Shown one piece after another: positions 8,338 to 16,518 of a stretch of DNA of 47,444 nt. Each line of letters starts with the position of its first letter. Within the stretch, counting starts at the first letter, position 1. The stretch comes from Betaproteobacteria bacterium. Its GTDB lineage: Bacteria > Pseudomonadota > Gammaproteobacteria > Burkholderiales > SG8-39. A program made the position numbers and the translations under genes. The notes beneath the pieces are model-generated. The model was not told the origin of the DNA and ran no database searches. It worked only from the letters and a program-made list of their open reading frames with translations. The stretch spans positions 1 to 47,444 of the forward strand of contig VBCA01000037.1 in the NCBI GenBank assembly GCA_005881575.1, given 5' to 3'.

Positions 8338-9378
8338 ATGGGCGCGATTGCGGTACTCGACGACGGCTCACCGCGGCTCGATGACGGTTCGCCGCGGGCG
8401 GCTTCCCCGGCGCGCGGCGAAGGCGACGCCGTCCTGCTCGACGCCTATTCCGCCGCGGTGATCGCGGCCTCCGAGCGGGTCGGCCCCGCCGTCGTTCACG
8501 TCGAGGTCGCTCAAGGCGCGCGCTCGGCCGAAGGCGAAGCGCCGCGCCGCGGCAGCGGCTCGGGGTTCGTGTTCACCCCCGACGGATTCATCCTCACCAA
8601 CAGCCACGTCGTGCACGGCGCGCGCGCCATCCAGGTGAGCATCGCCGACGGCGCGAGCTTCGACGCGGACTTGGTCGGCGACGATCCCGACACCGACGTC
8701 GCCGTGATCCGCATCGGCGGGCACCATCTTTCAGCGGCGACGCTGGGAACCTCGCGCGGCCTGCGCGTCGGCCAGCTCGCGATCGCAATCGGAAATCCCT
8801 ACGGCTTTCAGCACACGGTGACGGCCGGCGTGGTGAGCGCGCTCGGGCGCAGTCTGCGGGCGACGACCGGACGGCTCATCGACGACGTGATCCAGACCGA
8901 CGCGGCGCTCAACCCGGGCAACTCGGGCGGGCCTCTCGTGAACTCCGCGGGCGAGGTGATCGGCGTCAACACCGCGATCATCCCGTTCGCGCAAGGAATC
9001 TGCTTCGCGACCGCGATCGACACCGCGAAATGGGTGGTGGAGCAGTTGCTGCGTTTCGGCCGCGTGCGCCGCGGCTATATCGGCGTGGGCGGCGCGACCA
9101 TCGCTCTCTCGCGCCGCGCCGTGCGCTTTCACGGCCTCGCGGCCGGGGCGGGAGTGCGCGTGGAGTCGGTCGAGCCGGGCGGCGCCGCGCAGCGGGCGGG
9201 GATCGAGCCCGGAGACGTCATCATCGGTTACGACGGAGAAAACGTCGCGGGAGTCGACGAGCTGCACCGCCTGCTCAGCGAAGAGCGGATCGGCAAGGCG
9301 ACGAAAATCGCACTCTTGCGCCGCACCCAAAAGCTCGATCTGCCGATTCAAGCGGCCGAGTTGCCGCCTAGGGGCTAG
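8338..9378 (+). CDS. S1C trypsin-like serine protease with PDZ domain
   Basis: A 346-residue HtrA/Deg-type protease. Catalytic residues are His90 (LTNSHVVHGA), Asp120 (DTDVAVIRI) and Ser196 (NPGNSGGPL); a single PDZ domain covers about residues 245-335 (VEPGGAAQRAGIEPGDVIIGYDG). Unlike DegP or DegS there is no signal peptide or membrane anchor, so it is predicted to be cytoplasmic, as in a known soluble subgroup of S1C proteases. The start region carries a short duplication (see the repeat entry). The gene begins 33 bases after lplT and may be co-transcribed. Confidence 0.9.
   Translation: MGAIAVLDDGSPRLDDGSPRAASPARGEGDAVLLDAYSAAVIAASERVGPAVVHVEVAQGARSAEGEAPRRGSGSGFVFTPDGFILTNSHVVHGARAIQVSIADGASFDADLVGDDPDTDVAVIRIGGHHLSAATLGTSRGLRVGQLAIAIGNPYGFQHTVTAGVVSALGRSLRATTGRLIDDVIQTDAALNPGNSGGPLVNSAGEVIGVNTAIIPFAQGICFATAIDTAKWVVEQLLRFGRVRRGYIGVGGATIALSRRAVRFHGLAAGAGVRVESVEPGGAAQRAGIEPGDVIIGYDGENVAGVDELHRLLSEERIGKATKIALLRRTQKLDLPIQAAELPPRG
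8356..8397 (+). repeat. In-frame 21-bp tandem duplication
   Basis: Two adjacent 21-base units (8356-8376 and 8377-8397) differ at three positions and both encode LDDGSPR near the N-terminus of the S1C protease. All three differences are silent, so the duplication is not very recent and the peptide has been kept. Confidence 0.85.
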
Positions 9379-9408
9379 CAGGTTGTTGAAAGGGGGCACG
9401 CCCCACGT

Positions 9409-9909
9409 TCACAGCACGACGGGCTTGTCCGGCAGCTCGTTGCGGCGGTCACCCGAAGGCGGGAAGTGCGCTGCGAGCAGATCGCTGACCGCGCGCACGC
9501 CGAGCACCACGCCGCGCTCGAACTGCCCGCGCGCGAACTCCTGCTGCATCTCGCCGCAAATCGCCTCCCAGGCGGTCGTCCCGACTTTGCCGTGGATGCC
9601 GCGATCGGCGACGATCTCGACACGCCGGTCGGCGAGCAGAAGATAGATCAGCACGCCGGTATTGTGCTCGGTGTCCCACACGCGCAAGCGGCCGAAGCAC
9701 TCCAGCGCGCGCTCGCGCGAACGGACGCCGCGAAGCAGCTCACCCAAAGGCAGCGAAGCTTCGACGGCGAAGCGCAGTTGCCCGGCGTGGTGCCGTTCCT
9801 CCTCGCCGATTGCTTTTTCGATGGCGCGCAGAGCGGCCGGGGGGAACGCGCGCCTGACCGACCAGTGGTCGGTGAACAGGTGACGGAACCAGCGTTTCCA
9901 GGCGGTCAT
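9409..9909 (-). CDS. TPM-domain protein without signal peptide
   Basis: A 166-residue protein with a TPM (YgcG-type) domain: residues 32-160 include QLRFAVEASLPLGELL, RVWDTEHNTGVLIYLLLADRRVEIVADRGIHGKVG and the final amphipathic helix EFARGQFERGVVLGVRAVSDLLAAHFP. It has neither a signal peptide nor a membrane helix, unlike the upstream TPM gene, so it should be cytosolic or membrane-associated from inside. The chosen ATG (MTAWKRWFRHLF) is four bases after the stop of that gene; the frame is open much further upstream but that part overlaps the glycine-rich coding sequence out of frame. The biochemical role is unknown. Confidence 0.82.
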   Translation of the reverse strand: MTAWKRWFRHLFTDHWSVRRAFPPAALRAIEKAIGEEERHHAGQLRFAVEASLPLGELLRGVRSRERALECFGRLRVWDTEHNTGVLIYLLLADRRVEIVADRGIHGKVGTTAWEAICGEMQQEFARGQFERGVVLGVRAVSDLLAAHFPPSGDRRNELPDKPVVL

Positions 9910-9913
9910 CGCG

Positions 9914-10801
9914 TCACCAGCTCCCGGAGGCGCCGCCTCCGCTGAATCCCCCGCCACCGCCGCTGAATCCGCCACCGCCGAAACCGCCTCCGCCGAAACC
10001 GCCTCCGCCCGACCATCTTCCGCCGGGCCAACCGCCGCTAGCCCAACTGCCGCGACGGCTGCCCAAGCCGTTGACGAGCGCCACGACGAATCCCAGGAGG
10101 CCCCCGATGACTGCGAACGCGAGCACGCCCGCGGCCAGCCAGACGATGGCGCCCACGATCCCTCCGGAAATTCCGGCGCCGACGACGCGGCCGAAGAGGC
10201 GCCTGAAGATCGCATCGGTCACGACGAGCGCGACGAACAGCAGGAATATCGTCTGGAAATCGATAGTGCGATGAACGCCACGGATGATCACTCCCGACTG
10301 CGGCGCAGGCAGGCCCTCTCCCTCGATCAGCTTCATCAGCGCGTCGGTCCCGGCCGCGATGCCGCCGTAGTAATCGCCGGAGCGAAAATGCGGCGCGATC
10401 ACGTCGCTCACCACCCGCTTTGCGACGGCGTCGGGGATCGCGCCCTCCAGACCGCGGCCGACTTCGACGCGGAGCTTGCGGTCGTTCTTGGCGACGACGA
10501 GGATGACGCCGTCGTCGACGCGCGCGCGGCCGATTTTCCAGGCGTCGGCGACGCGGATCGAGTACTCCTCGATGGTTTCCGGCGCAGTCGTCGGCAACAT
10601 CAGCACCGCGACCTGGCTGCCTTTGCCGCGCTCGAAGACGGCGAGCCGCGACTCGAGATCCTGAAGCTGCTGCGCCGAGAGCGTGCCGGTGAAATCGCTG
10701 ACGTGCGCCCGGAGCGGCGGCACCGCCACCTCGGCGCGCGCGGAGCCCAGACCCGCGAGGACAACGCCGGCCGCGACGAGGCCGAGCCAGCGCCCGAGCA
10801 T
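9914..10801 (-). CDS. Exported TPM-domain protein with glycine-rich tail
   Basis: A 295-residue membrane protein. A signal peptide (MLGRWLGLVAAGVVLAGLGSARA) precedes the TPM domain (about 28-160, with VSDFTGTLSAQQLQDLESRL, DDGVILVVAKNDRKLRVEVGRGLEG and HFRSGDYYGGIAAGTDAL). Then come two hydrophobic helices (about 183-235) and a C-terminal Gly/Ser tail made of GGGGFGG repeats. TPM proteins have been linked to phosphatase activity and, in plants, photosystem II repair; the bacterial role is unclear. The tail is typical of YgcG-type proteins. It begins four bases after lemA. Confidence 0.85.
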   Translation of the reverse strand: MLGRWLGLVAAGVVLAGLGSARAEVAVPPLRAHVSDFTGTLSAQQLQDLESRLAVFERGKGSQVAVLMLPTTAPETIEEYSIRVADAWKIGRARVDDGVILVVAKNDRKLRVEVGRGLEGAIPDAVAKRVVSDVIAPHFRSGDYYGGIAAGTDALMKLIEGEGLPAPQSGVIIRGVHRTIDFQTIFLLFVALVVTDAIFRRLFGRVVGAGISGGIVGAIVWLAAGVLAFAVIGGLLGFVVALVNGLGSRRGSWASGGWPGGRWSGGGGFGGGGFGGGGFSGGGGGFSGGGASGSW

Positions 10802-10805
10802 GGGA

Positions 10806-11417
10806 CTACTGCTTCGCCGGCGCGCCGGCTTTGCCGAAATCGACCGTGGGCGGCTTCGAGATCGCCTTTTCGTCTTCGACGCTGAAGCTCGGCTTGAGCT
10901 GGTAGCCGAACAGCATCGCCGTGAGGTTGACCGGGAACTGGCGCACGAGCACGTTGTATTCCTGCACCGCCTTGATGTAGCGGTTGCGCGCGACCGTGAT
11001 GCGGTTCTCCGTGCCTTCGAGCTGCGCCTGCAGGTCGCGGAAGTTCGCGTCCGACTTGAGCTGGGGATAATTCTCGGCGACGAGCAGCAGCCGCGAGAGA
11101 GCGCTCGTCATTCCCGCCTGCGCCTGCTGGAAGCGCCGGAACGCCGCTTCGTCGTTGAGGAGCTCGGGCGTCGCCTGGATGCTGCCGACGCGTGAGCGCG
11201 CCTCGGTGACCTGGATCAGGACCTGCTGTTCCTGCGCCGCGAATCCTTTGACCGTGTTGACCAAGTTGGGAATGAGATCGTTGCGCCGCTGGTACTGGTT
11301 GAGCACCTCCGACCAGGCCGCCTTGACCTGTTCGTCGCCTCGCTGGATGTCGTTGTAGCCGCAACCCGCCAACCCCACGGTGATCAGGACGACGGCCGCT
11401 GAAAGTAGTTTGCGCAT
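10806..11417 (-). CDS. lemA: LemA-family lipoprotein
   Basis: A 203-residue membrane-anchored coiled-coil protein. The N-terminus is a lipoprotein signal with Cys19 in the LAGC lipobox, followed by the LemA signature: YNDIQRGDEQVKAAWSEVLNQYQRRNDLIPNLVNTVKGFA. The rest is helical and ends near FSVEDEKAISKPPTVDF. LemA proteins have an exposed N-terminus and long antiparallel helices; function is poorly known. It heads a tight operon with the two TPM genes, an association frequent in Proteobacteria. Confidence 0.92.
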   Translation of the reverse strand: MRKLLSAAVVLITVGLAGCGYNDIQRGDEQVKAAWSEVLNQYQRRNDLIPNLVNTVKGFAAQEQQVLIQVTEARSRVGSIQATPELLNDEAAFRRFQQAQAGMTSALSRLLLVAENYPQLKSDANFRDLQAQLEGTENRITVARNRYIKAVQEYNVLVRQFPVNLTAMLFGYQLKPSFSVEDEKAISKPPTVDFGKAGAPAKQ

Positions 11418-11466
11418 GGATTCCTCCCTGAAAGTCGTGCCCCTGAATTGGGGACGCCGCTCCGGA

Positions 11467-12267
11467 TTACAAGGCCGCGATGCTGCGCCGGGCGAAGCAC
11501 AGGTCTTCCCAGGCCTTGGCCTTGTCGGGGAGACTGCGCAGCAGGTAGGCCGGGTGATAGGTCACGATGAGCGGCACGCCCTGATAGCGATGCAGGCGCC
11601 CGCGCAGGCTCGCGATGCTCGCCTCGGTGTTGAGCAGCGCCTGCACCGCGAAGCGCCCCATCGCGAGGATCAGTTTCGGCCGGATGAGCTCGAGCTGGCG
11701 CAGCAGGTGGGGCGTGCACTGGGCGACTTCGAAGGGATCCGGATTGCGGTTGCCCGGCGGGCGGCACTTGAGCACGTTGCAGATGTAGACGTTCTCGCCG
11801 CGCGCGAGGCCGATCGCGGCGAGCATGTTGTCGAGCAGGCGGCCGGCCTGCCCCACGAAAGGTTCGCCGCGCGCGTCTTCCTCGGCGCCCGGCGCCTCGC
11901 CCACCAGCAGCCAGTCGGCCTGCTCGTCGCCCACGCCGAAAACGGTCTGAGTGCAGGTCTTGCGCAGTCCGCAGGCCTGGCAGGCCGCCACCGCCGTCTT
12001 GAGCGCCGGCCAATCCATGCGCAGAATGCGCGCCGCGCGGTCATCGGCGAGATCGAGCCTGGCCGCCCCCACGAGCCCCGGAACCGGAGGAAGGATCTCC
12101 GCAGCGCGGCGCGGCGGCGCCGGTTTCAAGGCGACGGGCGCGGCAGGGCGGCTTTCGCCGGATTTCTTTTCCGGATCCCGAATCCCCCGCGCCCGCTTCG
12201 GCCCGCGCAGCTTCCATACGGGAGCGAGCCCCATCTCTTCCAGATAGCGCTCGCTCCGCCCTCTCAC
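11467..12267 (-). CDS. Uracil-DNA glycosylase, family 4 (Fe-S type)
   Basis: A 266-residue family-4 UDG that removes uracil from DNA. Motif 1 GEAPGAEED is at 123-131 and motif 2 YHPAYLLR carries His238. Cys96, Cys99, Cys168 and Cys184 are in the positions that bind a [4Fe-4S] cluster. The first 85 residues are a basic, Pro/Ala-rich extension of a kind seen in proteobacterial members. The start is GTG, overlapping the rimI stop as GTGA. It is the last gene of the tsaB-rimI-udg unit. Confidence 0.9.
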   Translation of the reverse strand: MRGRSERYLEEMGLAPVWKLRGPKRARGIRDPEKKSGESRPAAPVALKPAPPRRAAEILPPVPGLVGAARLDLADDRAARILRMDWPALKTAVAACQACGLRKTCTQTVFGVGDEQADWLLVGEAPGAEEDARGEPFVGQAGRLLDNMLAAIGLARGENVYICNVLKCRPPGNRNPDPFEVAQCTPHLLRQLELIRPKLILAMGRFAVQALLNTEASIASLRGRLHRYQGVPLIVTYHPAYLLRSLPDKAKAWEDLCFARRSIAAL

Positions 12268-12725
12268 AGATCGAGCGCCAGGACCAGCGCGTCCTCGCGG
12301 CCGCGGCGCGCCGGATAGTAGCCGCGTCGAACGCCGACCTGCTTGAAGCCGTAGCCGGAATACAGGCGGCGCCCGACTGCGTTCGTCGGCCGGACTTCGA
12401 GGAACAGGACCTTCGCCTCGCTCTCCCGCGCGATTGCCACGACGTGCGCGAGCAGGGTGCGTCCGTGGCCGCGGCGCTGCGCGTGGGCGGCGACGCTCAG
12501 GTTGAGGAGATGCGCTTCGCCCGCGGCGAGCATGAGCACCGCGTAACCGATCAGCTGAGCGCCGTCGCGGTACGCCCAGCAGCCGTACCCGGCGCGCAGC
12601 GAGTCGCGGAAATTCCCGAGCGTCCAGGGAAAATCATAGAGCCGTTCCTCGATGTCGATCACGGCGCGAAGATCGGCTTCGCTCATCGGCTCGAGGCTGG
12701 GGGCAGGTCGCAGTACCGCGCTCAT
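12264..12725 (-). CDS. rimI: Ribosomal protein bS18-alanine N-acetyltransferase RimI
   Basis: A 153-residue GNAT protein that acetylates the N-terminal alanine of ribosomal protein S18. Motif A is AQRRGHGRTLLAHVV, preceded by LLNLSVAAH; the end carries RRLYSGYGFKQVGVRRGYYP, where the YY before Pro is a RimI hallmark. I chose the ATG at 12725 (MSAVLRPAPSLEPMSEADL), which overlaps the tsaB stop as TGATG; the frame upstream is antisense to no gene and merely shadows tsaB. Neighbourhood with tsaB supports the name. Confidence 0.92.
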   Translation of the reverse strand: MSAVLRPAPSLEPMSEADLRAVIDIEERLYDFPWTLGNFRDSLRAGYGCWAYRDGAQLIGYAVLMLAAGEAHLLNLSVAAHAQRRGHGRTLLAHVVAIARESEAKVLFLEVRPTNAVGRRLYSGYGFKQVGVRRGYYPARRGREDALVLALDL

Positions 12726-13408
12726 CAGCGTTCGCTCGTCTTGAGCGCGACCTTGTCGCGCAGATACACAGGCACCGCAGTGGCGGCGTCCTTCGCTTCC
12801 CCGGCGGCGAAACGCGGGATCGCTAGCCTCAGCACCGCTCGCGCGCTCGGAGCCGCTTCGGGACGGATCGCCGAAACGCATTCGCCGAGCCGGGCCGCGA
12901 GGCGCTCGCGATAGGCGGCGAAACCGTCGCCGCAGCCCGTCCAGTCCCCGCCCGATGCGACCGGCACCGCCTCGGGCCGGTACAGGCCAGGAGCGGAAAC
13001 CTCTTCCCATCCGGCGCCCGTCCTGCGGTAGGCGGCATGATACACCTCGCCCCTGTGCGCATCGAGGCAGGCGATCACCCGCCCGTCCGCGGCATCCTTC
13101 CCCGCTTCCTCGCTCAAGGCGAGCAGCGAGCCCACGCCGATCACGCCGATGCCGCGCGCGAGCGCGAGTCCCTGCGTCACGCCCGCCGCGATGCGAAGGC
13201 CGGTGAACGAGCCCGGGCCCGCGCCGTAGGCGATGCCCTGGATCTGCGCGACTTCGATGCCCGCCTCGGCGAGCACCTCATCGACCATGCCGAGGATCGT
13301 CTCCGCCTGGCGCTGGCCGGCGCGCTCGTGACGCGAGAACAGCGCCTCGCCGCGGCTTGCCGCGACCGAGCAGAAATCGGTGGAGGTATCGATCGCGAGC
13401 AGGTTCAT
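12725..13408 (-). CDS. tsaB: tRNA threonylcarbamoyladenosine protein TsaB
   Basis: A 227-residue ASKHA-fold protein that works with TsaD and TsaE to make t6A37 in tRNAs reading ANN codons. It starts MNLLAIDTSTDFCSVA (phosphate-1-type loop) and has the TsaB signature YGAGPGSFTGLRIAAGVTQGLA around residues 61-82. TsaB itself lacks the metal-binding histidines of TsaD, as expected. First gene of the tsaB-rimI-udg operon and divergent from a Bug gene. Confidence 0.94.
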   Translation of the reverse strand: MNLLAIDTSTDFCSVAASRGEALFSRHERAGQRQAETILGMVDEVLAEAGIEVAQIQGIAYGAGPGSFTGLRIAAGVTQGLALARGIGVIGVGSLLALSEEAGKDAADGRVIACLDAHRGEVYHAAYRRTGAGWEEVSAPGLYRPEAVPVASGGDWTGCGDGFAAYRERLAARLGECVSAIRPEAAPSARAVLRLAIPRFAAGEAKDAATAVPVYLRDKVALKTSER

Positions 13409-13452
13409 GGTCGCTCGGGAATTCTATCGGATCGCAGAGCCGCCGGCGGCGC

Positions 13453-13481
13453 TTGACGCCGGGCGCTCGAGCCCCGATGAT
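13453..13481 (+). promoter_or_regulatory. Candidate sigma-70 promoter for the Bug-BKACE-dehydrogenase operon
   Basis: TTGACG at 13453-13458 and GATGAT at 13476-13481 are 17 bases apart, 37 bases upstream of the Bug start codon. The -35 matches five of six consensus bases and the -10 four of six. Position and spacing fit; no transcription data support it. Confidence 0.35.
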
Positions 13482-13518
13482 GGTCCCGGAAAATAAGACA
13501 TCCACCCGGAGGAAAAAG

Positions 13519-14490
13519 ATGCGTCGACGGATCGCGTTGGTGGCTGTGGCGCTTCTGCCTGTTCCCGTGTTCGCGCAGGACGCGTATCCGTCCCGCCCCA
13601 TCACGATGGTCGTGGCGTTCCCGCCGGGCGGCGTGGCAGACATCACCGCACGGCCGACCGCGTTCGCGATGGAAAAGATGTTGAAGCAGCGCGTCATCAT
13701 CGAGAACAAGCCCGGCGCCGCGGGGGCCACGGGCAACGCTTATGTCGCGAACGCGAAGCCGGACGGGTATACGCTGCTGATGGCGCTCTCGTCCATTTCG
13801 GTGATCCCGGAAGCGGAACGTCTCCAGGGACACAGCCCGCCCTACGAACTCAACCAGCTCGCTCCAATCGCCCTCATCTCCGCCGACCCCGTCGTCCTCG
13901 TGGTGCGCAAGGAAGCGCCCTGGGCGACCGTGAAGGATTTCGTCGAGGACGCGAAGAAGCGTCCCGGCAAGATCAGCTACAGCTCTTCCGGGATATTCGG
14001 CGCGCTGCACATGCCTTACACGCTTCTCGAGCACGCCACCGGGATCACGCTGTGGCACGTTCCCTACAGCGGCGGCGGACCGGCGCTGCAGGCCCTGCTC
14101 GGCTCGCAGGTGGATTCCACGGTCGGCGGTCCGGCGGCCATGATCGGCCAGATCAAGGGAGGGCGGCTGCGGCCGCTCGCGAGCTTCGGGAGCAAGAGGC
14201 TCGCCTCGCTTCCGGACGTGCCGACGCTGAAGGAGCTCGGGATCGACGCCGAGTACTTCATCTGGGCGGGATTGATGGCGCCCGCCGCGACTCCGCCGGC
14301 CGTCCGGAAGAAGCTGCGCGACTCGCTGCGCCAGGCCGTGCAGGACCCCGACTTCCGCAACGCCATGGCGAAGGTCGAGACGCCGATCAACTATCTAGAC
14401 GCGCCCGAGTTCCAGAAATTCTGGGACGCGGACGCGAATAAACTCGCCGAGGCCGTGAAGCGCGTCAAGATCGTCGAGCAAAGGCAATAG
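13519..14490 (+). CDS. Bug/TctC-family periplasmic substrate-binding protein
   Basis: A 323-residue exported binding protein. The chosen ATG has GGAGGA five bases upstream and yields the signal peptide MRRRIALVAVALLPVPVFA, followed by YPSRPITMVVAFPPGGVADITARPTA, the Bug ligand-loop opening. ENKPGAAGATGNAYVANAKPDGYTLLM and LPDVPTLKELGIDAEYFIWAG are also family landmarks. It lies eight bases before a BKACE gene and near a D-malate/tartrate-type dehydrogenase, so the ligand is probably a carboxylate fed to those enzymes. No membrane components TctA or TctB are encoded nearby. Confidence 0.92.
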   Translation: MRRRIALVAVALLPVPVFAQDAYPSRPITMVVAFPPGGVADITARPTAFAMEKMLKQRVIIENKPGAAGATGNAYVANAKPDGYTLLMALSSISVIPEAERLQGHSPPYELNQLAPIALISADPVVLVVRKEAPWATVKDFVEDAKKRPGKISYSSSGIFGALHMPYTLLEHATGITLWHVPYSGGGPALQALLGSQVDSTVGGPAAMIGQIKGGRLRPLASFGSKRLASLPDVPTLKELGIDAEYFIWAGLMAPAATPPAVRKKLRDSLRQAVQDPDFRNAMAKVETPINYLDAPEFQKFWDADANKLAEAVKRVKIVEQRQ

Positions 14491-14497
14491 ACCGGGA

Positions 14498-15433
14498 ATG
14501 GCCGCAGCGCAAGGCAAGGTCATCATCACCTGCGCCGTGACCGGCGCGATCCACACCCCGACGATGTCGCCGCACCTTCCGGTGACGCCTGAGGAGATCG
14601 CCGCAGGCGCGATCGGCGCGGCGCAGGCGGGCGCGGCGATCGTGCACCTGCACGCGCGCGAGCCCGCCGACGGCCGGCCGACTCAGGATCCGAAGATGTT
14701 CATGCGCTTTTTGCCCGCGATCAAGGCGGCCTCGAACGTCGTCATCAATCTCACCACCGGCGGCGCGCCGACCATGACGGTCGAGGAGCGGCTGCAGCCG
14801 GCGCTGCAGCTCAAGCCCGAAGTCGCCTCGCTCAACATGGGCTCGATGAACTTCGGCCTGTACGAGATGCTGACGCGCTACAAGGAATGGAAGTACGACT
14901 GGGAAAAGCCCTACCTCGCCGGCTCGGACGAGCGCATCTTCAAGAATACGTTCAAGGACATCGCCTACATCCTTCAGTCCTGCAGCGGAAACGACACGCG
15001 CTTCGAGATCGAGTGCTACGACATCGGGCACTTGTATACAGCGGCGCATTTTCTCGACCGCAGGCTGGTGAAGCCGCCGCTTTTCATCCAGTCGGTGTTC
15101 GGCATCCGCGGCGGAATCGGCCCGCACCCCGAGGACGTGATGCACATGAAGCGCACCGCCGACCGCCTCTTCGGCGACCAGTATCTGTGGTCGGTGCTCG
15201 GTGCCGGACGCAACCAGATGTTCGTCGCCGCGATGTCCGCGGTCATGGGCGGAAACGTGCGCGTCGGCCTGGAGGACAGCCTGTGGCTCGGCCGCGGCAC
15301 GCTCGCAAGGACCAACGCGGAGCAGGTCACGAAGATCCGCCGCATCCTGGAGGAGCTCGGGTTGCAGGTCGCGACTCCCGACGAAGCGCGCGAGATGCTC
15401 AAGCTCAAAGGCGGACGAAACGTCGCATTCTAG
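14498..15433 (+). CDS. BKACE-family beta-keto acid cleavage enzyme (DUF849)
   Basis: A 311-residue TIM-barrel enzyme. VIITCAVTGAIHTPTMSPHLPVTPEEIA and IVHLHAREPADGRPTQDP near residues 9-69 carry the zinc-binding HxH and substrate-binding residues of the family, with E-C-Y-D and GGIGPHPEDVMHMKRTA further on. BKACE enzymes condense a beta-keto acid with acetyl-CoA to give acetoacetate and a new CoA ester; 3-keto-5-aminohexanoate cleavage (Kce) is the founding reaction, but substrates vary. Context with a Bug protein and a decarboxylating dehydrogenase argues for catabolism of a keto or hydroxy acid rather than lysine fermentation. Confidence 0.9.
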   Translation: MAAAQGKVIITCAVTGAIHTPTMSPHLPVTPEEIAAGAIGAAQAGAAIVHLHAREPADGRPTQDPKMFMRFLPAIKAASNVVINLTTGGAPTMTVEERLQPALQLKPEVASLNMGSMNFGLYEMLTRYKEWKYDWEKPYLAGSDERIFKNTFKDIAYILQSCSGNDTRFEIECYDIGHLYTAAHFLDRRLVKPPLFIQSVFGIRGGIGPHPEDVMHMKRTADRLFGDQYLWSVLGAGRNQMFVAAMSAVMGGNVRVGLEDSLWLGRGTLARTNAEQVTKIRRILEELGLQVATPDEAREMLKLKGGRNVAF

Positions 15434-15446
15434 AGGTGAAAGATCG

Positions 15447-16502
15447 ATGAAGAGCTACAGGATCGCCGTCATCGCCGGCGACGGCATCGGCAAGGAAGTC
15501 GTGCCGGAGGGCGTGCGCGTGCTCGAGGCCGCAGGCAGGAAATTCGGCATCGCATTCGAGTGGGACGAATTTCCCTGGAGCTGCGAGTACCGCCTGAAGC
15601 ACGGGCGCATGATGCCGGAAGACGGCCTCGCGACGATCCGGAATCACGACGCCGTGTTCTTCGGCGCCTGCGGTTTTCCCGGCGTGCCCGATCACGTGTC
15701 CCTGTGGGAGCTCTTGATCCCGATGCGCCGCGGCTTCGACCTGTACGTGAATCTCCGCCCGGTGCGCCTGATGCCGGGGATCCAATCGCCGCTCGCCGGG
15801 CGCAAACAGGGCGACATCGATTTCTGGGTGGTTCGCGAGAACACCGAAGGCGAATACTCGTCGATCGGCGGGCGCATCTTCGAAGGCACCGAGCGGGAAA
15901 CCGTGGTGCAGCAGAGCACCTTCACCCGGGCGGGCACCGACCGCATACTCAGGTACGCGTTCGAGCTCGCGAGGAGCCGCCCGAAGAAGCACCTCACCTC
16001 GGCCACCAAGTCGAACGGGATCTCGATCACCATGCCTTACTGGGACGAGCGCGTTCGCGCCATGGCCGCGCGCTACGCCGAGGTGAAGACCGACCAGTAC
16101 CACATCGACATCCTCACCGCCCACTTCGTGCAGCATCCGGACTGGTTCGACGTCGTGGTCGGGTCGAACCTCTTCGGCGACATCCTCTCGGACCTGGGGC
16201 CCGCCTGCACCGGCACCATCGGCATAGCGCCCTCGGGCAACATCAATCCCGAGCGCAAATTCCCGTCGGTGTTCGAGCCGGTGCACGGCTCGGCGCCGGA
16301 TATCGCGGGCAAGAACATCGCGAACCCGATCGGGCAGATCTGGTCGGGCGCGATGATGCTCGAGCACCTCGGACACAAGGACGCGGGCGAAGCGATCGTG
16401 CGCGCGATCGAGCGCGTGCTCGCCGAAGGTCCGCGCACGCGCGACATCGGAGGCAAGGCCTCGACCGGCGACGTCGGCAAGGCGATCGCCGCGGCGTTGT
16501 GA
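15447..16502 (+). CDS. D-malate/tartrate dehydrogenase-type oxidative decarboxylase
   Basis: A 351-residue member of the isocitrate/isopropylmalate dehydrogenase family. Start MKSYRIAVIAGDGIGKEVVPEG follows a GAGGTGAAAG site. Family landmarks are NLRPVRLMPG, VVRENTEGEYSSIGGR, TSATKSNGISITMPYWDERV, and the metal-binding SNLFGDILSDLGPACTGTIG with EPVHGSAPDIAGKNIANP. These match D-malate dehydrogenase (DmlA) and tartrate dehydrogenase/decarboxylase (TtuC) more closely than LeuB. It should oxidise and decarboxylate a 2-hydroxy dicarboxylate using NAD+. It begins 13 bases after the BKACE gene. Confidence 0.9.
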   Translation: MKSYRIAVIAGDGIGKEVVPEGVRVLEAAGRKFGIAFEWDEFPWSCEYRLKHGRMMPEDGLATIRNHDAVFFGACGFPGVPDHVSLWELLIPMRRGFDLYVNLRPVRLMPGIQSPLAGRKQGDIDFWVVRENTEGEYSSIGGRIFEGTERETVVQQSTFTRAGTDRILRYAFELARSRPKKHLTSATKSNGISITMPYWDERVRAMAARYAEVKTDQYHIDILTAHFVQHPDWFDVVVGSNLFGDILSDLGPACTGTIGIAPSGNINPERKFPSVFEPVHGSAPDIAGKNIANPIGQIWSGAMMLEHLGHKDAGEAIVRAIERVLAEGPRTRDIGGKASTGDVGKAIAAAL

Positions 16503-16518
16503 TGGGCTGGAGATCCCG

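Noticed and set aside
9379-9408. Possible terminator between the S1C protease and TPM genes (GGGGG-CACG-CCCC)
   Set aside because: The stem is only four to five pairs and no T-run follows on either strand.
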